Shown piece after piece: positions 35,252-43,717 of a DNA stretch of 64,000 nucleotides. The notes beneath the pieces are model-generated. The model had not been told where the DNA came from. It searched no databases and worked only from the letters and a program-made list of their open reading frames with translations. Position 1 is the first letter of the stretch. Every line of letters begins with the position of its first letter. Made by a program: the position numbers and the translations under genes. The stretch spans positions 2,994,001 to 3,058,000 of the forward strand of contig NZ_OY761823.1 in assembly GCF_963664965.1 (NCBI RefSeq). The letters run 5' to 3'. Origin of the DNA: an uncultured Pseudodesulfovibrio sp. (GTDB lineage: Bacteria; Desulfobacterota; Desulfovibrionia; Desulfovibrionales; Desulfovibrionaceae).

Positions 35252-37663
35252 TTACGGCAAAAAGGCACGTATCGACAGGACATTGTCAGCATTCCATACG
35301 GCCTGGATCAATCCATGCCGGGAAGTACTGAAAACAGGCACCCCGACAGCATCGAGAACTTTCTGATCAGGGAACCCATACCTATTGAGATATCCGTTGG
35401 AACACAGCGCGACCTCGGCACCCACCCCATGATAGAAATCCATATCGATGCTCGACTTGCTGCCATGGTGAGGCAAGACAAGAACATCAGCCTTTAACGG
35501 CATCCCCGAAGCAACAAATGAAGCCAATGCGTCAGTCTGGACATCCCCCGGCAGCAAGGCAAGTCCCCTTCCATCCCGAACAAGCCGCAACACGAGTGAC
35601 CGTTCGTTGGCGTGAGAATTCCTATATTCTACAGCAGGATGCAGAATTTCAAAAAACGTATCATCCCCCAAGACAACCTGCTCACCGGCATACAGCGGCT
35701 GCGGGACAAGGCCGGACTCCTCAAGGGCTGCCCGCATCTTCTTTCCGGTCCGTCCTCTCGGCAACATGCCATTGGTGTAGAATGCCCCGACCTCGAAACG
35801 TGATAGAATATGAGGCAGACCGTGGCTGTGATCGGAATCGGGATGGCTCATGAACACGCCGTCGAGTCGTGGAACGCGCCCCCGTGTCAGATAGGGAGCG
35901 ACCACGGCCTCGCCAATGTCAAACCGGCTTGAACCTCCGCCACCGTCCACAAGCCAGCGGTGTCCACCGGGCAGCGAAATCAAGGCAGATTGCCCCAGAC
36001 CGACATCAATGACAGTCAGCCGCGCCTCGTCCTGGGCATCAGCCACCATGATCGAAACATGCGGCGCAACCATGAAAAGAAATCCCACAGCCGCCACTCC
36101 GGGAAACAATCGTCGGTTTGCCCATGCGGTCAAGGCCACAGCCAACAGCACGGTACACCCGACAATTTCCGGCCACAAAGGACGCAAAACAGCCGTCACG
36201 GGAAGATACCCGGCTCCCTCTGCCAAATGCAGCAAAGCAAGCAGCCAATCCATTATCTGTGCGGCTGTGCCAAGGCACCACACGCCAAACGGAGCCACCC
36301 ACGGAGCTGTCACACAGAGCGCACCGACAAGCCCAAGCGGCATGACGGCACAGCCGAGAACGGGCAGCCATACAAGATTGAACAGGATGTTCGGTGTCCA
36401 TGTGCCGAAATACCATGATACAAGAGGAAGCAGCGCGAGATTGGCACAGAGACTCAAGGCAAGCAGCCCACCGGCCCAGCCAATCGCCTTGTGCCACCTT
36501 GTGCCGCCGGAACGAAACAAAGGCCTCACCTGCGGGAACATGAGTCCGATACCCGCCACCGCCACGGCAGACATCTGAAGGCTGAGATCAAACACGGACA
36601 GCGGATCAAAGAGAACAATAGCGGCCAGGGCAAAGAACAATCCGTCAAGAAGCAGCCGTCCACGCCCCTGAAAAAGAAAAAATCCCCAGACGCCATACAT
36701 GACCGCGGCCCTGACAAGCGATGGCGAAGGCTGTCCGATCCATGCATAGGCCAGCACCAACGGCGCGGCAAACAGCACCCCGAGCTTCTGCCGGGGCATG
36801 GACAACATGACGGACGGATTCAGCCATCCAACCAGCCACGCGAGACCGAACCCCATGGCCGCGACAAAACCGACATGCAGCCCTGACAAGGCAAGGGTGT
36901 GCGAAAGCCCTGCCGACCGTGCCGCGTCAGTCGTCTCTGCGTTGAGCAGGGACCTGTCTCCTGTCACCAATGCCAACACCATGGCCCCGCCCTGCGTATC
37001 AGGAACATTCCGGGCCACGGCACTTCGCAGGCCGGATTTCAAAGACCACAAAAAAACAACAGGGCGCTCGCCCCATGTCGCTTTCCACTTGCGTCCCTGC
37101 GGCCATGCGCGCCAATGCACCCCCTGCCGCAGCCAGTACCAGCCATAATCCCAGCCACCGGGATTGGCGAAGCCGCGCACCGGGACAACCCGCATCCGCC
37201 CTTTGAACGACTGTCCCGGCACAGGGGCATAATCGGGAGATCGCCAGTTCCAAACGAGCTTTCCCGGCAATGGCCGTTCCTGCCCATCCAATTCGTATCG
37301 GAGATCACGCAGGACAATCCGCCGCCGATGGTCGGTCCTCGGCTCACTCCTGTCCACCATGCCATACACGACGACCGGCGTTCGCTTCTCCATCCACGCA
37401 AGGCCCTCCACAGAAACGGCAGCACGCTGTGCCGCATAGCTGAAGCCGAACGCGGCGCACATCAGAAACGCCAAAACCGGAAGCCGCTTCAGCCAGCCCC
37501 GAAAACAGACATCCACAAAAAAGACCACACCGAGCGCAGTCAGGGAAGCAACCGGATAACGGTATGAAAAGACGCCGAGAACAAAAGCGAGAAAATAACT
37601 CTGCCACGGCAACAGGCCGGGGACATTCAGGCGGGAGGCAAAAGAAGAAAAGCGGTCATTCAC
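35252..37663 (-). CDS. comEC: ComEC/Rec2-family DNA uptake channel protein
   Basis: 803 residues. An N-terminal hydrophobic pair of helices and DUF4131/OB region is followed by the multi-helix Competence domain (HTLALSGLHVGFVAAMG, the family signature). A C-terminal metallo-beta-lactamase domain has HPDSDHSHGLPHIL and VLPHHGSKSS. ComEC carries single-stranded DNA across the inner membrane in natural transformation. The MBL part is predicted to degrade the non-transforming strand. No other competence genes lie nearby. It follows the phosphatase/cysteine-cluster gene but with a 52-base gap. Confidence 0.93.
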   Translation of the reverse strand: MNDRFSSFASRLNVPGLLPWQSYFLAFVLGVFSYRYPVASLTALGVVFFVDVCFRGWLKRLPVLAFLMCAAFGFSYAAQRAAVSVEGLAWMEKRTPVVVYGMVDRSEPRTDHRRRIVLRDLRYELDGQERPLPGKLVWNWRSPDYAPVPGQSFKGRMRVVPVRGFANPGGWDYGWYWLRQGVHWRAWPQGRKWKATWGERPVVFLWSLKSGLRSAVARNVPDTQGGAMVLALVTGDRSLLNAETTDAARSAGLSHTLALSGLHVGFVAAMGFGLAWLVGWLNPSVMLSMPRQKLGVLFAAPLVLAYAWIGQPSPSLVRAAVMYGVWGFFLFQGRGRLLLDGLFFALAAIVLFDPLSVFDLSLQMSAVAVAGIGLMFPQVRPLFRSGGTRWHKAIGWAGGLLALSLCANLALLPLVSWYFGTWTPNILFNLVWLPVLGCAVMPLGLVGALCVTAPWVAPFGVWCLGTAAQIMDWLLALLHLAEGAGYLPVTAVLRPLWPEIVGCTVLLAVALTAWANRRLFPGVAAVGFLFMVAPHVSIMVADAQDEARLTVIDVGLGQSALISLPGGHRWLVDGGGGSSRFDIGEAVVAPYLTRGRVPRLDGVFMSHPDSDHSHGLPHILSRFEVGAFYTNGMLPRGRTGKKMRAALEESGLVPQPLYAGEQVVLGDDTFFEILHPAVEYRNSHANERSLVLRLVRDGRGLALLPGDVQTDALASFVASGMPLKADVLVLPHHGSKSSIDMDFYHGVGAEVALCSNGYLNRYGFPDQKVLDAVGVPVFSTSRHGLIQAVWNADNVLSIRAFLP

Positions 37664-37715
37664 GGGCGATCCTCATGTATTACGGTCGCCTGATGCATAG
37701 CAGGAAGCCATCCGG

Positions 37716-38801
37716 TTAGCCAGCGTCGCCAATCCCCTGCTGCATCATGAACTTGAAAACAGTCTCCATGAATTTTCCGGACGCCACGTCAGGCAGAGAA
37801 AAAAGCGGCAACTCGGATCCGGTCATGGCTCCCGTATACGCAAACCACATTTCCGAAGAAATCTTTGCGAGAGCCGGGGTCAGCATCTCTTCCCACAACA
37901 AATCCCCGGCACTTTCTTCAAGGCCGTACGCCCGACACTGAAGCGGCCGATGGTCAAACAGCATGCACTGCCCGTCAAGCAGCAACGGACAGACCGCGTC
38001 CACACCGGAAAGGCAGTATTCCACGCCCTCACGCTCGTCACCGAGATCATGCGCCGCCTGCCGCTCGGCCTGAGCCGTGGCAACGGCACGCTCGATGACC
38101 GCCACCCGCTCATCACTGCTCAGTTCCAGATTGATACGATGGCTGACATGCACGGCCTCCGCCAGACTCAACCGAACCGGAGTCCGACAGCACATATCAT
38201 GATCCTGTCCACAGGACTTGCAACCACTACAATCAACGAGACGCTCATCGACCCGTTGCACCAATTCCTCATAATCATTGAAAAATGGTGTCAGATCGAC
38301 CAAGCGTTTGAATTCAAGGGACGGCTCCCGCACCGTAAGACGCCCACTTTTCTTGCCGTATTTGCGAACGGTACGCCACTGCACGAAATTCGCAGGTTTG
38401 GACTTGAGCTTCTTGAGCGCCCGCCCCGCCAGTTTATGCCCCAACCCACGCCGCAGCAGATAGGCATTGAGCACAGTGCCGGTCCGTCCGATGCCGTGGC
38501 GGCAGTGAATGAGCACCTTCTTGCCGAGATAAATGGCTTCGTCGAGCCACTCCAGCGTTTTCTCCAGTTCGATAAGTCCCGGCGCTTCCTCGTCATCAAG
38601 GGGCAGGTAATGCACTTCAAACCCTGCCTCGCTCTCGATATCATGCAGGTCACAAAATTCACCGCACAGATTGAGAATCGCATCAACTCCCTGACTGCGG
38701 ATGGCGTCAAGCTGCGGATGACTCATGGGAGCATGCCCCACGCCTAGCTGATCGGTCACCCATGTGACCTGATACACCGGCTTATTACGAAACAGCTTCA
38801 T
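37716..38801 (-). CDS. Dual-specificity phosphatase fused to a YkgJ-type cysteine cluster
   Basis: 361 residues with two domains. Residues ~10-150 form a dual-specificity/tyrosine phosphatase: general acid D70 in YLPLDDEEAPG and the P-loop HCRHGIGRTG with nucleophile C100 and R106. From ~190 comes a cysteine cluster, CSGCKSCGQDHDMCC, then VCPLLLDGQCMLFDHRPLQCRAYG, the YkgJ zinc/iron-chelating pattern. Such a fusion suggests phosphatase activity gated by metal or redox state; that is inference. GGAGAG precedes the start. It overlaps the 3' end of the PEP-synthase-like gene by 17 bases, so it is the last member of that operon and may dephosphorylate one of its products. Confidence 0.85.
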   Translation of the reverse strand: MKLFRNKPVYQVTWVTDQLGVGHAPMSHPQLDAIRSQGVDAILNLCGEFCDLHDIESEAGFEVHYLPLDDEEAPGLIELEKTLEWLDEAIYLGKKVLIHCRHGIGRTGTVLNAYLLRRGLGHKLAGRALKKLKSKPANFVQWRTVRKYGKKSGRLTVREPSLEFKRLVDLTPFFNDYEELVQRVDERLVDCSGCKSCGQDHDMCCRTPVRLSLAEAVHVSHRINLELSSDERVAVIERAVATAQAERQAAHDLGDEREGVEYCLSGVDAVCPLLLDGQCMLFDHRPLQCRAYGLEESAGDLLWEEMLTPALAKISSEMWFAYTGAMTGSELPLFSLPDVASGKFMETVFKFMMQQGIGDAG

Positions 38802-41241
38802 CCCGACTCTCCGCACTCTCGATAAACCGCTCGACCTCGATGGCAACCTGCTCCTCATTCTGCATACGCATATCCATAAGCCGCGTAATGGCCATCAGAT
38901 ATCCCAGCCGCATAAGAATCCGCCGTGTCTCGTTTTCTCCGAGGCGATGACATCTGGCGTCAATCATGTCACCACGCGTCTGAATCTCGAAACCGTAATG
39001 TTTCAAAACCCGGCGAATGAATTCAAGCCGCAGAAGCCGCTGGTCAAAACCGGCCCCTCCACCCTTGAAACGGAAATTGATGTAATTGGCACCGCTTTCG
39101 GCCCCGCATACGGAGTCCACCACGGAAAAATGATAGCCGAAACGAATCATCAAATGCAGATAGTCTTCGGATATGAGTCCGTAACTCGCCAGCAGCTTGG
39201 AATCGAAGCTGAATATGCCGCCCGCCATTTTGTCGAATTCTTCCCAGTCCATGTGCGTCAGCTTTTCCGGCCACTGTACGCGAGGGTCAGATAGCCCGTA
39301 CCACAGCGCCCACATGGGACGGCTTTTTATATCCTGCGGCATGACGTATTTCGCATCCCCCGCATTGGCAAAAAGTCCATCACCCAGATCAAGAAGATAC
39401 ATGACCAGCGGCAGGCTGGTCCTGAGCCGCCGGGACGCCCCCATGCCACGACCTCTCTTGTCCACGAGCGAGAACATCTCGCCCACGGCCTTTTCATGGC
39501 AGAACCGCACCACGTCATGCAATGAACGGCACCCTTCCGGTGAAAAGTCCTCGGCCTGCGGGTCAGTAAGGTTAAGCCGAACAGTCAACGGGACCACGGT
39601 CTCATACTGTTTGAGCACCCGCTCCGATATTTTCTCTCCTGTCCGCCCACGGGTCAGGATCGACTCGACACAGCCGTCGAAAATCATGCCGTTTGTGCCG
39701 TCCACGGTCACCAGACGTCCGGGTGCAAGTGAAGGATCCTGACTGCCTACCAGCACGGGAACACCAAACTCCCGCGCCACTGAAGCAAAATGACTTGCCC
39801 TGCTGCCGTTGCCCGCAATGACGCCGCTCATCTTGCTGATAAACGTCAACAGTGCCGGTTTCAAAGTCGGCGTGACCACGATGGCCCCATCCGGGATACG
39901 AGCTATTCTCTCTCCGGTATCGGCATAATAGATTTCACCGCACCCGACCCCGGTGGAAGCCCGTTCCAGCCCTTCGATAAGCGGCGGCGCGGTAACGGGA
40001 ATCGTATCATCTGCGGCCTCGTCCCGCTCAAGCTGCAAAGGACGGGTCTGCAAAATGAACAACTCGCCGGTCACGTCTTCGGCCCACTCGATATCCTGAG
40101 GACCGCCGAAAACACGCTCAAGCCGCATGGCGTATTCAGCAAGGCGCACCAAAGTTTCTTCGGACGGCAGCCCGCCCTCGTCCGGCGCACACCCTTCGTC
40201 GAGTTGCAGTTTTCTGTCACGGGAAAGAACCGCCTTGGACGGAGACACGCTGCCGTCCACCAGGTTGTGTGCAAGGCCGCGCACACCGTACACACCGACA
40301 CTGTCCTGCCCCATGCAGTCGGGATCAAGGGAATAGACCACGCCTGCCGTATCCGCATCCACCATGGGGATGACAAGCACGGCCATAGACGTGTCGCTGT
40401 CCGTCAAACCGTTGGAAATACGATAGGTTATAGCGCGGGGACAATACTTTCCAGCCAAAACGCGCTTATACGCCTCAAGCACATCATTCGGCTGTACATT
40501 GAGTTCGCTGGCATATTGTCCGGCAAAGGAAATTTCACCATCCTCAGCAAGAGCGCTCGACCGAACCGCAATTAGGTCATCGCCGGTGATAATCTCGGAC
40601 ACGGCAAAACGAATGCCGCGGGCTATATCCTCCGGCACCTCTCCCGCCAGAATGAGTTCCTGCATTTCAGCCGTCAGATGAGCGAGCATATCCCGGTCAT
40701 GCACCACCATCTCACGGAGCATCTCTTCCATTTTGTCACGAATACCATTGAAATCAATGAAATAATTGAAAGCATTGGCGGTTATGACAAATCCTGGAGG
40801 CACCGGTACATGAGCCTCGTTGCGTGCCCGTCCGAGATTGGCTGCCTTGCCGCCCGCAAGCCGGGGAAGGGAAGCAGCGTCTTCCAGCGAAAGGATATAC
40901 GGAGGCCCCACGTCCGGCTGTTCCAGCTCCATGGCCATACGGACATAAAACTGAATCTTGCGAAAATAATCAGGCAGATCCATGTAACGGGACGGATTCA
41001 TCTCCACGAGCTGTCCGGCCATGGTCTGCACGGCTTCAGCCAACTGGGCGGCAAGCCAGTTGGCCCGCTGCCGGTCAGCCAGTTTTTCGCCGTAAAACAA
41101 CTCCTCAAGGTCGGCAATGAGCTCCAGAGCAATGGCGTCATGCCGCAAGAGCGACTTGAACGCCTCATATTTGCGCCGAAGCAGAGTACCCGGTGCGAAC
41201 ACCTGATAGGTCCAGTGCTTGAAAAGTTGTGTGACCAGCAT
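38785..41241 (-). CDS. PEP synthase/PPDK-like protein with ATP-grasp and phospho-His domains but no PEP-binding barrel
   Basis: 818 residues. Residues ~1-115 are a helical N-terminal extension. Residues ~120-410 form the ATP-grasp pyruvate-phosphate-dikinase domain (GGKAANLGRAR, VPVPPGFVITANAF, AVRSSALAEDG and DIEWAEDV). Residues ~430-510 form the swivelling phospho-histidine domain, with H484 in SRASHFASVAREFGVPVLVG. The PEP/pyruvate TIM barrel of true PEP synthases is replaced by ~300 residues of unfamiliar sequence (KGGGAGFDQRLLRLEFIRRV region). So ATP-dependent phosphorylation of H484 is possible, but phosphoryl transfer to pyruvate is not expected. It lies between a receiver gene (8-base gap) and the phosphatase fusion (overlap). 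Confidence 0.82.
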   Translation of the reverse strand: MLVTQLFKHWTYQVFAPGTLLRRKYEAFKSLLRHDAIALELIADLEELFYGEKLADRQRANWLAAQLAEAVQTMAGQLVEMNPSRYMDLPDYFRKIQFYVRMAMELEQPDVGPPYILSLEDAASLPRLAGGKAANLGRARNEAHVPVPPGFVITANAFNYFIDFNGIRDKMEEMLREMVVHDRDMLAHLTAEMQELILAGEVPEDIARGIRFAVSEIITGDDLIAVRSSALAEDGEISFAGQYASELNVQPNDVLEAYKRVLAGKYCPRAITYRISNGLTDSDTSMAVLVIPMVDADTAGVVYSLDPDCMGQDSVGVYGVRGLAHNLVDGSVSPSKAVLSRDRKLQLDEGCAPDEGGLPSEETLVRLAEYAMRLERVFGGPQDIEWAEDVTGELFILQTRPLQLERDEAADDTIPVTAPPLIEGLERASTGVGCGEIYYADTGERIARIPDGAIVVTPTLKPALLTFISKMSGVIAGNGSRASHFASVAREFGVPVLVGSQDPSLAPGRLVTVDGTNGMIFDGCVESILTRGRTGEKISERVLKQYETVVPLTVRLNLTDPQAEDFSPEGCRSLHDVVRFCHEKAVGEMFSLVDKRGRGMGASRRLRTSLPLVMYLLDLGDGLFANAGDAKYVMPQDIKSRPMWALWYGLSDPRVQWPEKLTHMDWEEFDKMAGGIFSFDSKLLASYGLISEDYLHLMIRFGYHFSVVDSVCGAESGANYINFRFKGGGAGFDQRLLRLEFIRRVLKHYGFEIQTRGDMIDARCHRLGENETRRILMRLGYLMAITRLMDMRMQNEEQVAIEVERFIESAESRDEAVS

Positions 41242-41249
41242 TCTGTCTC

Positions 41250-41609
41250 CTAGGCGTTGAGGACTTCCGCGACCTTGGTTTCAAGTTCGTCCTTGTTGAT
41301 AGGCTTGACACAATATTCCTGTGCGCCGAGCCGAAGCGATTCACGAGCGGTTTCAAGTGTGGGATATCCGGTCAGCATAATGGCCCGTATCCCCGGATTG
41401 ACCTTCTTGAGTTCCTCAAGCACCTCGACACCGGTCAGCTTCTTGAGCTTGATATCAAGGATGGCGAGATCCACGGGGTTTTTCCGGGCATGGTCCAACG
41501 CATCTTCCTCTTCAGTGAAGGCCGTCACACTATGCCCCTTGCGCTCAAGGATGCGCTTGACCAGCGCTCCGGCATCGGAAACATCATCCAATACTATTAT
41601 ATCAGCCAT
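41250..41609 (-). CDS. CheY-like response regulator
   Basis: A 119-residue single receiver domain. D8/D9 form the metal pocket, D52 in LAILDIKL is the acceptor, T80 is in IMLTGYP and K102 is in CVKPIN. There is no output domain. AGGAG five bases upstream supports the start. It is placed between the sensor kinase (9-base gap) and the PEP-synthase-like gene (8-base gap), so its phosphorylated form may control that protein directly. Confidence 0.93.
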   Translation of the reverse strand: MADIIVLDDVSDAGALVKRILERKGHSVTAFTEEEDALDHARKNPVDLAILDIKLKKLTGVEVLEELKKVNPGIRAIMLTGYPTLETARESLRLGAQEYCVKPINKDELETKVAEVLNA

Positions 41610-41618
41610 CTCTGCTCC

Positions 41619-43709
41619 TTATTCATTATCCTTGTACTCCACACTCTCACCGGACTCTTCCATCTCTTCCTCTTCGCCGTGGTCCAACGGAAGATTCACC
41701 CCGATCAAAGTTCCCACCCCGGCATCCTTGCCCAGATATTCCTTCGGGAACTCGAACGACGGGGGCACGGGGCTGGTCGCATGAATGTCACCATCGTGAT
41801 CCTCAATGATACCAAACGAGACAGACAGTCCGAGTCCGGTTCCACGCCCCACGGGCTTGGTACTGTAAAATGGATCAAAAATCTTTTTGATTCCCTCGTC
41901 GGAAATACCTTCACCAGTGTCTGCGACCCACAATGAGACTATCCCCACAGGGGTATCAAGGCGTGTACGGACGAGGATGGTTCCGCCCTTCTCGCGCATG
42001 GCGTCACGGGCGTTGGTCAGCAGGTTGATCCAGACCTGTTTCAGCTTTTCGGGATCTCCGTAAATGACAGGGAAACGATCATCGAGTTCGGTCACGATTT
42101 CCACATGATCGAGCTGGAACGTATGCCGAACAAGGCTGATCGCTTCCATAACCGAGTTATTGAAGCACATTTCCCGCTTGGTGGAATCCGCCTGACGCGA
42201 AAATCCCAACAAGTCGGCAACGATCTTCTTGCAGACCTGCGTCTGTTTTTCGATCACACGAAGGTCCTGATGAATCTGGCTTCCCTCTTCCACATCTTCC
42301 TGCAACAACTGGGAATAACCGAGAATGATACCGAGCGGCGTATTGATTTCATGCGCCACACCTCCGGCCATGAGGCCGAGCGATTCCATTTTCTGCGCCT
42401 GAACGATCTGGCGTTCGTACCCCTTGAGATCGGTAATATCACGGTCGGTACGCAACATGCCGGTAATACGGCCATTATCGCCATGGACCGGGATGCAGAC
42501 AACATGAAACCACCGTTCCACACCATTTTCCTCCACCACGAGCTGCGTATCAAGCCGCAATCCCGAATCAAGGATATCACGGGCCGCCATATGCCGTTCC
42601 TCGGCACGCTTTTCATCAAAAATATCAAAGTCGGTCTTCCCGACAAGTTCCGGCACTTCAAGGCCGACATGATGGGCAAAACTCCGGTTGGCACCCATGT
42701 ATCGCAGCCGGGTGTCGATGAGCGAGACACGGTCCGGCGTCACGTCAAGAATGGTACGCATCAGGCGCTGCTGGTCGCGCAGGTCACGCTCCACGGTTCT
42801 CAGTTCTCCGATGTGCGTCTTGAGAGACAGGGCCATGACGTCAAACGTTTCGGCAAGATCCTGCAATTCATCCCCTACGCCTTCACGATAGACCTTACAC
42901 ATGCGGCAGGAATCCTGCTTCCGCGAATGTCCCTCACCGTCACTGCATTCCGGGCACATGGTTCCGGCAATATACCAGCACCGACGTCGGGTGTCGCCAT
43001 ATGCGGGGCAAGCCTCAAGCCCGCACTGCTGCCGCTCCCAGCAATGGGTGACGTCAGACGGTCCGGATTGCATGTCCAAATCACCCATGAGCATGGACTC
43101 GGCATGCTCCTTGAGACGGCCAATTCGATTGGCGACCTGTCTGGAAAAAAGATTTCCGAGTATCACGGCCAGAAGCAACGCACCGGAAAAGAAACCGGCG
43201 ACCATGGTTAACTGACGATGCACCGTCGCGTTGATGCGCGTCTTGGACAAGCCGATACGCACAGTCCCGATTCGATCTGTCCCCACAACCACAGGTGAAG
43301 CAAAATCATAAATACGGGAAGCACCGTCTGCTACTAGCTGAATATGAATTTTTTGCCCGTTTTCAACGCTGTTCGCCCGAATCAGATCAAGCGGAAAACC
43401 TTTATGAAAGGTATGCGCGAGGACATGGCCGACTCCGTCCTGAACAAAGACATACACCACATCACCAACGGCAATCTGCTCATCGACCATGTTTTTCAGG
43501 CGCAAAAAATCGAGCGCAAGCATGGGTTCCACGGCCCGCGCAGCCAGACTTTCGGAAAGAGCCTGACCACGCAGCTTGTTTTCTTCAACAAGCGTCTCAA
43601 CCGTCATTCTTCCAACAAGAGGCAGCAGCAGCGCCGCCATGACAACAAGTATCGACGACATGCCGATGTTCAGCTTGGTCCTGAATTTGAGTCTGGAGAA
43701 AATACGCAT
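41619..43709 (-). CDS. Sensor histidine kinase with two-CW cysteine motif, HAMP and PAS
   Basis: 696 residues. A membrane helix (~17-34), a periplasmic sensor segment (~35-165) and a second helix (~168-188) lead to a HAMP region. Residues 223-271 hold eight cysteines in the two-CW pattern (CWERQQC, RRRCWYIAGTMC, CRMCKVY), probably binding metal or an Fe-S cluster. A PAS domain follows (~318-425), then the kinase core with phospho-acceptor H453 in GGVAHEINTPLG and an HATPase domain with DTGEGIS and GRGTGLGLSV. It is directly downstream (8 bases) of a PhnD-type binding protein, a likely periplasmic partner, and upstream of its receiver. Confidence 0.92.
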   Translation of the reverse strand: MRIFSRLKFRTKLNIGMSSILVVMAALLLPLVGRMTVETLVEENKLRGQALSESLAARAVEPMLALDFLRLKNMVDEQIAVGDVVYVFVQDGVGHVLAHTFHKGFPLDLIRANSVENGQKIHIQLVADGASRIYDFASPVVVGTDRIGTVRIGLSKTRINATVHRQLTMVAGFFSGALLLAVILGNLFSRQVANRIGRLKEHAESMLMGDLDMQSGPSDVTHCWERQQCGLEACPAYGDTRRRCWYIAGTMCPECSDGEGHSRKQDSCRMCKVYREGVGDELQDLAETFDVMALSLKTHIGELRTVERDLRDQQRLMRTILDVTPDRVSLIDTRLRYMGANRSFAHHVGLEVPELVGKTDFDIFDEKRAEERHMAARDILDSGLRLDTQLVVEENGVERWFHVVCIPVHGDNGRITGMLRTDRDITDLKGYERQIVQAQKMESLGLMAGGVAHEINTPLGIILGYSQLLQEDVEEGSQIHQDLRVIEKQTQVCKKIVADLLGFSRQADSTKREMCFNNSVMEAISLVRHTFQLDHVEIVTELDDRFPVIYGDPEKLKQVWINLLTNARDAMREKGGTILVRTRLDTPVGIVSLWVADTGEGISDEGIKKIFDPFYSTKPVGRGTGLGLSVSFGIIEDHDGDIHATSPVPPSFEFPKEYLGKDAGVGTLIGVNLPLDHGEEEEMEESGESVEYKDNE

Positions 43710-43717
43710 GACGTCCC

